A stretch of DNA of 64,000 nt, from NCBI GenBank assembly GCA_034336665.1, contig CM067568.1, forward strand, positions 13,983,983-14,047,982, in the 5' to 3' direction. Every line of letters begins with the position of its first letter. Position 1 is the stretch's first letter. This document shows positions 41,201-56,100 of this stretch, piece after piece. The position numbers and the translations under genes were made by a program. The stretch comes from Luscinia megarhynchos. Its lineage: Eukaryota; Chordata; Aves; Passeriformes; Turdidae. Below the pieces are notes generated by a model. The model was not told the DNA's origin. It saw only the letters and a program-made list of their open reading frames with translations, and searched no databases.

Positions 41201-44200
41201 TGTTTGTATGGCAGTACACTGTGCAGAAGCTTTCGACACAACTCCCCCTGAACATCTGCATTTACAGGTTTAGACAGCTAAGCTACTGTAAGTACACTGG
41301 AATGATTTACCTTTAGGGTGATGAGCCTTAAACGGTAATCGTCTGCTTGTATGACTCTGTTAACTGTGATTTCTATTCCTTCATAGGTGACCTGTTCCTC
41401 TGGCCAATATTCTGTGCATTTCTGTGTGCAATATAAAACAAATCCAGTTAAGCAGGTATCAAGGGAGGCTTGGCTTTTTTCTCCTCTGAAATTGAATATA
41501 GCACATGCATAGATGAATATGAATAGATTTTGTTTCTATAATAAGTACAAGCTTCCACTTACTAAACGGGGACCACGTTTCAGCTGATTTTTGCTGCATC
41601 CATAATCGCCTGATTGCTTGATTAAAAATGCACAAATCAAGTAATTACTAACCAATGCTTTTAAATACACACATCCTTATTTATCTTTATGCAACTGATG
41701 TGCATTTTGAAGGTTCATTAGAGAGGCCAGTGGCAATGTGCTTGCATTTTTAAATTAATCCTTTTCTTAAGATAACAATGATTAGTATAATATGCACTAG
41801 TTCAATGTATCTGTACTGTGTATATACTGATGTAGAAACACAAAATACAGCCTTTCTATTTTTTATAAAGGCTCAATGCTCTCTGAATATAAAATGATCA
41901 TTTGCATATATTTTTGCACAAAATAACACGACTGGGGATGTTTGGGGAAATAGATTATGTACCAAAATCCACTTAAAATTGTCAGTGAGAATCTTTCAAA
42001 GCTAGGGAACTAAAAGGCAGCAGTAGCTGTCAGAGAGATCAGGCTGCTACATTTGATTTTGCTAAAAACCAGCAAGAGAAGCACCCAGCACAATCTGACA
42101 CTCAGAAACACAGAAACTATAGTCCATTTGCAGGTGTACTTTGTAGTACTGATACACTAGAGATGAGCCAGTGAAAATTTGTAAGCACTCTGATCCTGGA
42201 AGAAAGGCTAAAAGATTGTGATTTTGTATTTACTTATATAAATTAATCAATATGCAAAGGTAGAGACAGACATTTCAAGATGGTGCACAAATTAGTTCAT
42301 GGACAAGGAATGACGTGAATGAGGCAGAGTCTGAAGAAAAGGCTCCCTTGTGATAATGCAAGAAACTATTTCATTATCACAGGGGAGTAGGTATCTGCTA
42401 TTCAACAAACCTCAGTAAAAATGACGCTTGTGAGATTCCTCTTTTACACAGCTGTACATAATTTTGAAGGAAACAAGTTGAATCATTTTGCTCTCCCCCA
42501 CCAAACATAATTCCACTTGAGGAGAAAGACTAACAACAGAAAAAGTACCTTACAAAGTTACTGAGTCAAAATTTTTGTGTGGGAGAACCAGTGTTGTTCC
42601 ATGTGCACAGTACATCAGTTAATAACCCACTGGGAGTGTGGCCCACTGTGTCTCTGTAAAGTTATTTATGCAGATTGTGTTTTTTCTTCCTCTACTCATA
42701 AACTGCAGAATTCATTGCAAAAATTGTTGAGTGCTACCAGCTATCAATAGCACAGACATTGCTCTGCTTAAAGGAGTGGAGTAAAATTGCCCACTCATTT
42801 CTGTGGGCTGTCTGTCAATTCAGATTAGAAGTGGCAGAGGGCTGAGGTGCAGAGCTTTTAATACTCACATTAGTGAAGTAATTGCACGGAGGAGGAACAC
42901 AAAGCCTCTCTCACTAGCATCACTGTTAAACAAAACTTTTGGGTTTGAATCTATGTACTTTGAGTCCTGTTATTCATCTATTAATATTAAGTGTTACAGA
43001 TAAATGGAGTGAGTATAGAAGACATTTCCATAAAAGTACCCTATATTTATGGCTGAGATTGCTGACACCATTACACTTTTGACACAAAATGTATCAGGAA
43101 AGACTCAGCAGCTCTTGTGATATACAGGCTGTAGCAAGCTCCAGTTCCACAGTGCATTAGGACTGCAGTGCACTGCTTCCCCGAGACTGATAAGAGGGGT
43201 GAAACACTTGGTCAGTGTAGGTACAGAGGCAGTCTAGACATAAAGGTTATTTTTCCTCCATGTTACACAATCTTGTTGTGAAAACTATAGTGGAAGAACA
43301 AATCACCAAATGTGTCGTTTAGGGCCAGCATTTCCTCTGCATCTTCTTTAAACCTCAAAGTTCTCAAAAGATTGTAGTGCACTGACTGTGTCATGACATT
43401 TTAATATTGTATGTGCCAGAAACTGACAACTTTGATTAATGAGCAAGTTATTGCTTCAGTGTTTCTGCTCAGATACAGGCAGGTGCAAGTTTAGAACATG
43501 AGTGAAAACAAAGCATCAGATCAGCAGTATACTCTGTTGTTGTGCATCTGCAATGCCTTGACAGGACGTGTCCAATGAGCCAGCTGTAATAACTAACCAT
43601 TTTTAACTTGCAAAACATCATAATTCTGTGTCAGTCTTCTTCAGGACTTTTTTTTTCCAACGAAGTTGAAGGTTAAATTTATTCAATTTATAACTTTGAA
43701 AAGTTACAGGTTTGTGCATGTACTTGATTATGGGCATTTAACTTCCAGCTAGCAGACAAGCCATTACAGCTCCATAAGCAGGATGTATGCCCATATTCTT
43801 TGGCTTCTAAGCATCTAAAGCTTCTTCTCAAAAAAAAAAAAAAAAAAAAATCTCTAACCTAAATTACTAATCTATTCTCAAGAGCAAGCATGACTTACAT
43901 TGCTGCTGCAGCTTAAGAAACAACATTTGGATCTCTCCACTCAACACTCCTGCTTAGTGGTGAGGGAGGATACAGAGCCCAGCACATGCCCAGACCACTT
44001 TCTCACATCTTACACTGCCAGTAAAAGCAGATGTAAGCTCAGCTACTTGTTTGTGAGCTGAAGCCCAGGCACAAAGTTCTTGCAACTCTGCTATGGGGGA
44101 AAGATTTCAGCAGGTAAGTAATGAACAGCTGCAGTATTATAAATAACAAAACCCCAAAAATAATTAACTTTAGGTGGCTTAGCAAACCAACAATACAGTT

Positions 44201-47200
44201 TAATTTATGGAAGTAGGTAGGAAAAAGAAATTTTCAGTATCTTATTTTCAGTATTTCATAAGCATTCCCTAGACACATTCAGGGGATGGTCCTCAATATT
44301 CAAGTAAATTCTAATTGTTCATTATCATACAGAAATCAGGTACTTCCTCATTGAAATGTGCATATAGAAATCAAATCATAATAAATGCATGAAAAAGCAG
44401 CAACAACTCTACTAATTAAAGATATTCAACCTTAACAATTATGAGGTACTATTGGTTTTGATTCCTTTAGAAAGAACTTAGGCTGCCTGCAAATAGAGCT
44501 GAGTTAGGAGGGGTTTCAGGTCAGCTGGGAGAGGAAAACAGCAAAACCAACAGTAGGAGAAGCCAGACAGTAAAACAGGACTTACAGTAAACTGAATTTA
44601 AAGAGAAGCCCACATCTTCTGATCCTGAAGAATTTAATGCTGGCTCTGATTGCACAGGCCACTGAACTAACTTCTGTTTGCTGGCTTAGTGTGTAAGATG
44701 AAAATATCTGCTGGAGCACAGATAAAAATATAGACTGGATGTAACAGCATTACCTCATTCATCTCTTCTATATTGGTAATCATGACAATGATGGGAGAAC
44801 GCTCCTGCCACACCATTCTCCAGAAGTCAGTGACAGTATTAACTATCGGTCCCTGAGTAGCAATATATACCTTTTCCTCTCCTCCATAGCCCTGCCAATG
44901 AAAGAACAAGAGATCAGTTTTAACAGGGATGTCCACCATAACCTTGAAGGTTTGCTCTTAAAAAAACCAGAGAGCTATCCTGGTTGAAATGCTGGCTCTG
45001 TGGCACCAGCTCTCCTCTCTATCTCTCTCCTGCACATGTGTATGTGGAGAAAAGGCACAGTATGGACTCAAGTAATTCCAGCAAAGAGTGCCCAACAGCC
45101 TTGAGGTGACTGGCTAGGTCATGAGCCTTATTCAGGCTGATTATCCTGTGCCTTGGTTAGGCCAGCTGACAAGGAATTTTGCTTCAAGAACTGCAGAAGT
45201 GTGTTTCTGTCTGGTCTGAATCTGTACAGGTGCACTTTGAATTTGGGTTTCAGCTAATGTAAGCAGGAGAGAAGAGCTATCAGATCAGCTAGGATGCCTT
45301 TAAAAGCCAGTGTATGCTGTGATTCTGTTTACATTCATGGTAGCTGATAGAGGCTGGGCAGACACACTGGACTATGGAGCTCTTACCCTGATGTAGTTAG
45401 CATTGATGTAAGAGCTGAGGGGGTCGTCCTGATCAGCTGAGGTAAGGCACACTCTGCTGTGAGGATCTGAAAAGTGTAAGGAGATAAGGAATAGTTTATC
45501 AGTTGCTCAGAGGAAAGAGACACAAAAGATTGTTTAGTACAGCAAGACATTTACATGCAATCATGGCCATCACAAACAGATGTGAGTGGCCTTGGAAAAC
45601 TCCCATGTTAAGACCATTAAAAAGGGGAAGGATGGTTGGGGTAATTTGCAGTGAAACTTCTGACAGTTTCACCCACTCTCTGAAGCCTGCCTTAATTGGT
45701 CCTGATGCAGAGTCAGTTTCTGAGCATAACTCTGGAAAAGCAGGAAATTATTTCTCAATCTGTTAGGTCAACAGACTCATTCTGGATTCAAAGACATTGG
45801 AATATTGTTTGTGAAATGATAGCAAAGAGCATTTCTACCAAAACACAAGCATGCATTTCTTGCACCCAGGCAAGCCAGATGACAGCTCTTTCCCTGTTTC
45901 ATCTTGCAATGAACTCCAAGATGTGCTATTAACAAATATAATGGTTATAGAGTAATTAAAGAATATTAACAGGTCTCTTGCATTGTCTTCAGAACTTGAG
46001 TCTCCTTCACTGAGGCTGTTTATGAAGCATTATTCTTGTTCTAATAAGATGACAAAAGAAAACATTATTCCATTTAAGAAGTTCAGTCCAATTCCCACTG
46101 AAGTTCATGGCAGTTTTATTGATTTTAATGGGAATTAACACGGGCCCACGTTTATCCGGTGCTTCCCAGTTTGTTACCATTAACAACAAACAGCCTCCTG
46201 ACAGAGGCCTCAGCAAATAGCAACAGTGTATATGACCAAGATAATATTAAAAACAAACTATAGGTGCCTTTCTCATAAAAAACTTCAGCTGGCTTTGAAA
46301 GAAGAATAAAATAAAATTTATGCAAAAATTGTGCTTTACCCAATATCGTATTAAGGACTAAGCACACATTAATTTTTACAGTACTACAAACACAGACTCA
46401 GCATGAAATGCTGTCCTCAGACAGAACAGATTCATGTCTACTAGCATCTTTGGCTTTGAAGCATAAAGAGAAATGTTTAGATCTTCTTGCTACCCCTCTT
46501 TACTGCCAGTACCAAGCCCTGTGGAATGGAGGCAGTGGGGTAAGAGAGAGCACACTCAGCCCTCTCCTTTCCTCAGCAATATCAAGCCATCCTGTGGCCA
46601 CAGTCAAGGATAAAGTTGCTAAAAGTTGATTCACAAAAAAACTCCTCAGATCATGATAAGACCTGAATAAAGCTGTTAACCTTTAGAGACATGGTTGGGT
46701 AGAAAGCAGTTATCTGAGATGAAGAGATCAAAATGACAACAATACCCATATGGCTGAGATGAAGAGATGCCACATTCAGAATATACAGATCCCTTAGATA
46801 TCTGGCACCTTGGGCATCTGAAATCAATATCCACTTTTGCAATCTTCCCATTCCAGCAAAACCAATGAATTAATAGCTGAATGAATCACCTCAGCCATTA
46901 GCACAGCAATAGTGAGAGGTGGTTAAATGCTTTTAGACTTCTGGTCTGAGTAGAGTACAAAGTCATCAAAAGAATTGCACACATTGGGCTGCAGTTGCTG
47001 GAGTTTGAAGACATTTTTAAAAAGTCTTTTTTGAAACCATTTCCAATCCAGATTCATTGACCATTAGGCACAGCTGGGGACATTTTTGACTTCACTGCAC
47101 TTGTATTTGCTAACCTGACTCTGAACCTTTTGGATTTTGCAAAAAACTACTGGTGGTGGTACCATCTTCCAACAACAGCTTAGAGAAAAAAAACCACAAA

Positions 47201-50200
47201 AACAAGGCATGTCATCCAATCATACTACTTTTCAAAGTATCTTTGCAAAGAGGGGAAAATGATGACACTTGTAAAAAGGTGTACCAAAATGTTTCACAAA
47301 ACTCCTACTCCTGTCTACAAATAACACTAGTGTAATAGAAAGGAAAAATACTTTTCTGTGTCATCTTAATGCCATCAGGCCAATTCCTAATATTCTCAAG
47401 TCTGCATTTGAAAAAAACATCCGTCAGGAAAATAACGTTGCTAGAATTTGTTCTTTCAAAAGAAATTTAATCAAAGAAATCATTAAGTAACATCTTAATA
47501 AACCAAGTTCTTAGGTACAACTTTTAAGCAGCACCAAATGATACAATTCAAATAACTAAAAACCTATGTTTCTCTGAGGACCAGCAGCATTTTGGTTCTT
47601 CATACTCTGTACCTCGTTGGAAATTAGATTTATGCTTTGAAGCCATGTTGTTGCTCCATAAACATGGCTTTTGGACAATACATTTTGGTGACAGTACACT
47701 TCATGCACTCTGGAAAGGAAAATGGAAAGTCCTCCAGCATGTGGAATAAACCACCCTGCCTCAGCAACTTAATGAGCAGGAACTTACTTGGGAGAATTGT
47801 TTTGTAGCGATTCTTACGGACTAAGCCTGGAATATCATACTCCTTTGGATCAACAAAGTTCATTGGAATTTCCTGAAAAAAAAAAAAAAGAACAACAAAA
47901 AACCCACAAAAACATAAGAGACAGTCAGTAGTATTATTAGATTCACAGGAGGTATAAAAACCTCAAGCCCATCATGTCCTCCCTGCGAGGGAGGCAAAGT
48001 GATGAAGTCAACTGGGACATATTGTGCAGTACCTCTAGCAACTTACCACCAAAGTATGATTGATGTTTCCTTTTACTGTCACTGGCTTTCTTTTCTGAAA
48101 TCCATCATGTGAAAACGCTCCTAGTGACTAATTCATTGAGTAACACGCATGACATGCTCACTCCTAATATTATTAGAACTGAATTGCAAGTGTAGGCACA
48201 GAGCGATGCAAGAGGTGGAACGCAAGACACTGCTCCAAGAGGATGGACCTCAGCACCATCCTTTCTGACTCACATCGCTTCCTCTCTGAGGGTGGGAGTT
48301 AATAATTTGCTGGGGACTTGCACCAGCAACAAAGTATGACACACATTATGACAGGCTGGTGTGCTGACCTGATTCCATGGAGCTGGGGGAGCGTCACTGC
48401 TTTGCACATCGTGCTGCTGAGCTCCATGGAAAAGCACAGCAAAGGGGATTGACTGTGCTCTGTATCGCTGATGCAAAGAGCACACAAAGATGGAGGGGCT
48501 TCCTGTTCCCCACTGCTCATCCCCTGCCATAAGTGGCCAATGCCAGGAGGGAACAGACAGGAACCTTCCACCAGTTGGAGTCAGTAGAAAAGAGAAGGGA
48601 TGTGTTAATAATCTCATATCTCAGCAGAGATATGGCTCATGGGAACCATGAGGCAGAGCTGGTCATCCCAGCTGCTACACAGTGGATTTGAGAGACCACC
48701 ACAGCACAGACTGCTAACAGGAACCAGGGTTGAGTAAGGCAAGTCTCACTCTGGGAAAAAAATAAGGATAGCAGAACTATGGACTGTAGAAACATAGAAC
48801 TTATTAAGGCTGAAAATGGACTCAATGATCTTAGAGTCCAACCTTTCACCTAGCGCCTCCATGTTTACTGCCACAATCCACAGGTTTACAAACACTTTCA
48901 TGGATGGTGATTCCACCACTTCCTCAGGCAGCCTGTTCCAGTGTTCACCCCTTCAGTGAATAATTTTTTCCTAATATCCAATATAAACCTGCCCTGGAAC
49001 AACTTGAGGTCAATTCTGGAACCTTAGAAGATTATTTGCACTCCATCTCTTACAAAGCACTGAGCACACTGTTGGCTTTAACCAGAGGCAAACAAGGACA
49101 AAAACATTTTGTTGAAGTAATTTCCTATCAATTTCAAGAACTGCACAGGAAAAAAATCTTCAAATTTTTCTCAATTGTTTCTTGGTATTTAGTCAAGCCA
49201 AACACTTTGCCAGCCAAGCTCCATGGGCTGCTTTTGGGTTTTAAGTCATTCACCACACTAACCAATTACTGGTGAAATCAACAAGACTATTGTCTGAGTA
49301 AAAACTCTAGATCTTGCATGAATTTCAGGATTTAGCCCTGTTAATGTCCTCCTTGACTTTTCTTCCAAAATGAAACAGCTGCTTGCTTCATCTGGAATCT
49401 GGACTTTGAAAACTAAGTAGGTTAGACAGAGTAAAAATACATGATGAAGAGTTAGCTGGTTGTAACTGTTTCAGAAAAAAGAACTAGTTTAAAGTTTTTA
49501 ATTACAGAAATGGCATTTTGATTGCACAGCATTTTGTGCTCTTTCAGTTTTTATTAAAGAATGAAAACAGCTTGGGATGGCTTGGCTGCTGAATGATTCA
49601 AAGAACACTAGGAAATCTAATTCAAAAATCTCTCAGACAAACAAAGTGCATTTTTTCCTACTTCTAGTATTATTTTCTTTGCTTGAAAGCTACAGAGTAT
49701 CTCAAAGACTGATGAAACTGTGGACTAGTCTAGCAGTCAGTTCAGACACCAAGTGAATATTCCCTTCCTAAAAGAGCAATAGATGCCTTACTTAAAAGAA
49801 TCAGAGTTTTGCCTACACAAAAGCTGCTTTCCTTCAACGTGCACAGAACTAAAGGAATTAAGCTTCACAGATACCTTGCATTCTATTTTAAAACAGAAAC
49901 CCAGACTCTCCCTCTGTTCTTGTAAAGGGGAAACACCCCCTGAAACTGCAAAAGAAGGGAAGACGGCAAGTGATAATCAGTGGTCTTTCCCTTTCAGACA
50001 TTTAGAGGTCATGAAGAGGACAGGGTGAAAGGGCTGTAATCTTGCAAAACAATCTTCTTCCTGCTCTGCTGAGATGTCATGCTTAAGAGAATATTTGACT
50101 TGGCAGTATTAACTTCAATAGTAAATTATTCCTGTGCAGAGAAAAACCCCAGTAATATGTACTTTCTATAGCTCCTGCTGAATGACAGAGCCACACTCTG

Positions 50201-53120
50201 TTTCAGGTAACCAGAGAATATTCAGATTTGTAAAGTAGCTCCACATTAGCCATTCAACAGCAAAGAGGGTGGATTAGGACTAATTTCATCTCTAGGGCAA
50301 CTCCAGACACATTTCAAGAAGTTATGCTTTTAGCAAAGGTGGCTTTTCTTCCCAATTCCAGTGATTTTTTTGTTGCTATTGTTAAAAAGGTAATATACAT
50401 CAGCCAAAAAAAAATCTTGCGAAACAAAGACTGGTTGTTGTTTTTGCCAGAACCAATTCTCTAGTTTTTAAGTGACAATATCACTGAAAGCTTTCAGACA
50501 TTGTAATTTAAAGGAATGATAAATTTGAAAAAAATCTACATTGACAGAATTGGAGTTTGCATGTGCTACTTTTAAAATAGTGGTAGGAAATAATACCAAG
50601 GTCTTCTATGGAGAGACAACATCCCATTTTTATTGATGCTCCTAGAAGAGAGAGGTCAGACACTCACAAAGAACTCTGCCTGGAGTATGAAAGGATCCAG
50701 TGCTTTCTTGTGCAGCTCCTCTTCAGTCAGGATGTTGGATGCTGTCTGGAGATATTCTCGGGCTGACTGTTCCCGTGGGGACATGACATAACCAAAGCCT
50801 TGCTCAGAGCAGCCTGGGGTGCACATATCCAGTGTGAGTGAAACATTTGAGCCTCTCCTGCAAAACAGAGCAGTCAAAGTTTGCTTACAACAGACCCATC
50901 ACTGCCAGCAATGACAGACGAACAACTTCAAGAAACCAACCACCCGGTTCTGATGGGGACATTTTGGTCACTACCTGTAAAAAATGGGTGATGCTTCTTG
51001 TCTGGACAAGAACAGAAGATGATTTTGTACACTGAAACATCACTGGGGTAAGATCTTGGGATAAGCTACCAGTTCAATGTTAATAAAGACATGAAAAGCC
51101 AACCACTGCAGTGAATAACTTTTCTATCTGAAAAATGTTCTTTCCATAACTGTGCATTGTAAGAGAAGTAAAATGAAGGTCCCAACACTAACAGTTACAT
51201 TATAAACAAAGATACTGTGCGTGCAGAATTTTTAGTGTTAGTTAGCCACACAACTAACCAAAGAAGTCAAAATGCCTACTATGAATAAAGTTTTAAAGCA
51301 CTTCTGAGCTTCTCTTAGTTGCACATATGATAGACAAAAGTAAGATTGAAAAGCCATCAGCAAATCTATATTTAAATGTCTTTAACATTATAATAAAGCC
51401 ACATAATATGATGATTACTAGGTAAAGGTTCTATACATCCACACAGTAAGCCAATTTTTGATGAATCTCAACTAGAAAAATGTAGTTAGAAGGTGTGTGC
51501 AGGCACTATTAAAAACCATGTAAGCACACAAGCATGACCAACTCACAGAGAGGACAGAAGTCATCACTTGGATCACAGCCCTTTCCTGGACTCAGGAATT
51601 TGTCCAAAAGAATTTGCAGCCAGCCTCCTGCTATGATTCACAGCCATGGGGAAATGCCACTAGTGTCAGACATGGAATCTCTAGTGACACCTTTCAGAGG
51701 ATTTCACCTTACCCTCATGTGTGCTATTAAACGGCTACCACATTTCTCCCCCAAAACAGACACATTTGACAAGGATTGCTTTTGGTTCTTTCAAGATAGA
51801 AGAGGCTACCTACATTAATAGCTCTTCAGCATGAGGGAATGAGATTATTTCTTCTTCAGCAACATTCAGTGGTGTTTGAATCTAGCTGCTGGCCACCCTT
51901 ATAATTGTATAGGTTGTTAAAGAATGAGAGGGAAGTAAGGGAAAAAAGCAGAATAGATGCAAAGGGGCACAGGTAGGTAATTTAACAACTCACCAAATAA
52001 AGGAAAAGTGACCAATGTGTAATGTAAATAAAGTTTGTAAGAGCACAGCTCAATCCTGAAATGATGTCTGTCTTCTCAAGGACACATGTATGTTGAAAAC
52101 AAGTTTATATCTTAAGTGTTTGCATTGTACCTAGTCTGAGAACTTCAAGCAACTGCTTTCATTCTCCCAATTCTAGTTATTTGACAGGTTTTTCATTGCA
52201 ATTCATTACTTTAACCAATTGATTATTCCCCAAGCAATACTCCCCAGTTCTCTTGATACAGTGAGTATCGTTCATGTAGGCTAGCAGTCACCTGAGGAGA
52301 AATGTCACATCTTTAAAGTGACAGAAATTGAATGAAATCAGGGATAGTGAAGAGCACAAATGACTCACATATTTCAAGCCAAATCTTGCCTATAATGAAA
52401 AACCAACAAAGCAGCAGCTTCAGGAACAAGCCCCAGAGATTACTGTGATCTCATATAAAGGTAGAATAATATAATAAAAGGTGTAAGATTTAAGGACAAT
52501 GTTATAACAAACCATAAAGTGAGAAAAAACATTCTAAACCCACAAGAGTACAAATTGAAAGCCTCTCCTGTAACACTCCTTTTCACTGTGTTCTGAGAAG
52601 GTTTGGAAAATCAGCATTGCATTCTTAAAATCTAAGTTCGGTCTTTTGTTTTAAACTTTAGAAACGAGAATTAACTATGGTTAGCACTCCAATTAAGCTT
52701 GAAAACTGAGAAATAAAAAAAGGTGATACATTGCTATGCTGGGCCCTTCAGTAACTTCTTTTTTTTTCATAACTTTGCTGCTTTTGCAGAATTTCTTCAC
52801 AGGAATTCTATCAAGATCTTTGTTCTATTTCATTAAGACAACTGAAAGGACATGAAATTGAAAAAGATTGTCCTTTAATCTTGAAACTGCCCTTTCCCAG
52901 CTGTGAACCTCTCTGAGAAACTCCTGACTTACCTGAGAGACTCCTCTTTTTAAGCTGCCCTTATGGTTCAAGCAGTGAAGACCAGCCCACCCAAAGTTTC
53001 ATTACTGGGTTCATTTGAATCAAATTCTGGATTAACTCATTCATATGAGGAATACCAAAGACTATCACTTTTTCAATGGTTTGGTTTTGGAGAAAAGACT
53101 AGTCCCAGTACGAGAGACAG

Positions 53121-53160
<40 letters not shown>

Positions 53161-56100
53161 AATCAACAAGACCCACCTCTTTCAGAGGTAAAGGTTTCAC
53201 TGCTCTACAGAGGATTTCATGCAAAGCAGTTGCTGTCTTGATGAATGGTGAGAGACTGATCAAACACATGTAGATGTATTCAATGGAAAGAAGTGATGCT
53301 TTAGAACAGCACTTGTTGACAGCTGTCCAAAAACTGTGCTGTTTAGCTAACATGCTTGTATTTATGACTGGACTGAAAACAGGATAGTAAATAAAGCAGG
53401 TGCTTGACTTCACAACCACATTTGAAAGTGACATTCACAAAGGCAAAAAAGCTTCCTACTAGACACAGAACTCCTAAACCCACAAAATCTGGGAGCAGAC
53501 TCTTCCCTATTAAGTCACATCTCCCCTACCTTTCTTGCAAGCCCACGGATTTAACGGTCAGAGTAGCTGGGTCTGTCTCCGCTTTAATGTCCATTACGCA
53601 GTCAAAGACTGGAGTCTCTGGTACAGGATCCAAATCTAGGAAGTCATCCTCATTTTTATCCTCTGTCCACTCTGAGTACGTGAAGGAAGGCTGCCGGCTC
53701 ACAGACTGGCGTCTGTCCTCTTGCAGCGGGAAGGGGGGGTCTGGTTGGGCTCTGAAGAGGTGCCAGAACTGGAGGAAATAAACATTTTTAAAAGCTTCTG
53801 CTTGTAGCCAGCCCTTCCACACAGCCTAGGGCATAGGTCTTTAGGGCAGCATCCCAGCTGTCTGTATTAGAATTGGAGAGTACTGAAGAGAACAGGAATG
53901 TTCCATGCAGGAGTGGCTTTGTGGTGCGTGTTACAAGGATTCACATCTACCCATTCAAACCTGCTTTCAACCACAGAGGTTTCCACAGAGCTAGCCAGGC
54001 TTAACTCAGGGATACAGTGGAAGTGGAATGTGCTTGTGACCATCATATGCGAGCCAACGTGATACCCACTGTCCTTTTGTTCAGTTTCTTATCCTTCCCA
54101 GGCTTGTTTACAAAACAAAATCCACTATAGTATTTACAAATCATATCTTTCCTGATTTAATGACATTCCATTTGAAATTTACATATAGCGGTCTTAAGTG
54201 AATATAATTGAGCTGAACATCTTTAATAACCAGGCACTGTACCCCAAATTTATTCACAAAACTCATCATTTTTTGAAGAGGCCTCAATTTTGAAGTACCT
54301 GATCCTGGAGCTCAGAATGCCCATATTGTTTTTGGCCAGGGGCAAAGACTGTGTTATAAAATTATTATCTGATCTGAGTACAGTATAAACATTAAATAAA
54401 GAATTCTGTGAAGTTCTAAGACACAAGTGCATTGAAATTGCATTAATCTGAAAAAATTTCTGCTTCATACCAGTTTGCACAGATGCTGTGATAGAATAGA
54501 TGATTTGGATGCCAGATCAGTAGACTTTAAATCCTCCACACAGATTTCAGTTAAAAATTTCAAGCCCACTTCTGAATTCCAGGATCTGTACCCCTAGGCC
54601 AGCTTCATCCATATAGCATAGAACTAGGAGTAGTATCACTGAGGCAAATGCCATACAAATATACTGCATTGTCATGCATCCTTTTGAGGCTAAGAACAGG
54701 TCTTATTTTCCTTTCCTTACAGGACTTTTTAAAATAACCAGTTGAATTTTTAAAAGTGACACTAAAAAAAGTCAAATTTCTCTTCCTAGGCTACTAAAGC
54801 ACATTAGGATGTCATGCAGGATAGTGTCAATTTCAACATTGGGAAAGAAAGGCTTGGTCAAAGGCATTCCTCAAAGGAAAAGATCCCTTCAATGTCTCTT
54901 TCTAGGCAGCACATGGCTTAAAATCAATTTTGAATGGAGAAGGAGAGAGAGATCACTCAGCTGAGACAAAAGGAAAATAAAGAAAACTGTCTCCATGCAA
55001 TAATCTGTTGCCCACCAGGCTGGGATTGCAGAAACCCTGCCTGGTTCAATCATCATTTTCAATGCTCTGTCGATGACTGTTATACCTTATTATGCAAATA
55101 CTGATAAAAGCAGATGTTTTCAAATTTACAAACTGCAAAGCCACATGACCTCAGGCACCTGAGAGGGAGGTGACAGATACGCAGGAAGCGACAAGGCTCA
55201 TGTGCTCTCTCTAAACCACCTCTCCTTCCTAATGCCCATGCTAGAGATAACATACTGGGCAAGATGGAGCATTGTTCAGAAATCACAGGACAAATCACTT
55301 GGCTGCCCAGCAACTTACCCAGAGAACAGGGTGACACAGAGTGACATTTGTGCCTCTATTCTAGCTAGAAAATTCTTAGCACAGACCACAGGAGTACAAA
55401 CCAGTACAAACTCACCAACATGGAAACTGTTATGAAAATGTTTTTCTATACACAAATTTTAACCAACACAAAGAGGGGCCAAGTCTTCTTTAATCTATAG
55501 TGGTATTCATGCTCATTTGCAACGAGTTCACATGCAAAGCTGTCCAAAGAGAGATCAGAATTTTTGGCCACATAGAGTTTTCACTTAACTTTACCTTCTG
55601 TGCTAGGAACTGGTCAGCTCTAAATGTTTTCATCTATCAAGATGATAGCTGAATATGCAAAAAATTACACCCCTGCTACTCAGATTTTCCGCCCAGAATG
55701 TTTTGCTGCAAATTTATCTGGAACTCATGCAGTTCTTGACAATTCTTAGGTGTCTTTTTTTCTTTAATATTTGCAATTACAGAATTACCAAAAGTTTGTT
55801 TTTGATGACAAAATTAATCTGGAAAAGGTACAGCAGCATCAAAAACCCAGAAAATTGCATAAACCTCACTATCTTCCTTGCCTACATCAATGATCACAAA
55901 AACAGAGCCATTAACTATAATTACTTTGCCTTGTGAATGGTTTTTAGAAAGTCCATTTTCCTGACACATTAAACAGAAGATTTTGCCACTGTGTTGCCTC
56001 TGAGTGAATTTAACCATGGCATATAATATGACATTACTTCCTAGCAGGGAGTGTGGCCAGCAAATCAAAGGAAAAATTTCCCTTTCCTTGGCACTGACAG

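Larger units (their letters stand above)
35833..41310 (-). other. PTPN5 intron 9 (longest intron)
   Basis: About 5.5 kb. Nearly half is the antisense CR1 at 35935-38303; the remainder (38304-41310) shows no recognisable coding or repeat signal apart from low-complexity C and A runs near 38400. Confidence 0.85.

Noticed and set aside
53123..53155. Poly(A) tail of a processed pseudogene
   Set aside because: The sequence before the A run shows no recognisable coding or SINE body, and no target-site duplication was evident.
52963..53241. Open frame containing a polylysine block
   Set aside because: The lysines are just the translated A33 run; the frame lies within PTPN5 intron 4.
53404..53781. 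125-codon plus-strand open frame
   Set aside because: Antisense shadow of PTPN5 exon 4, whose minus-strand frame is clearly the conserved one.
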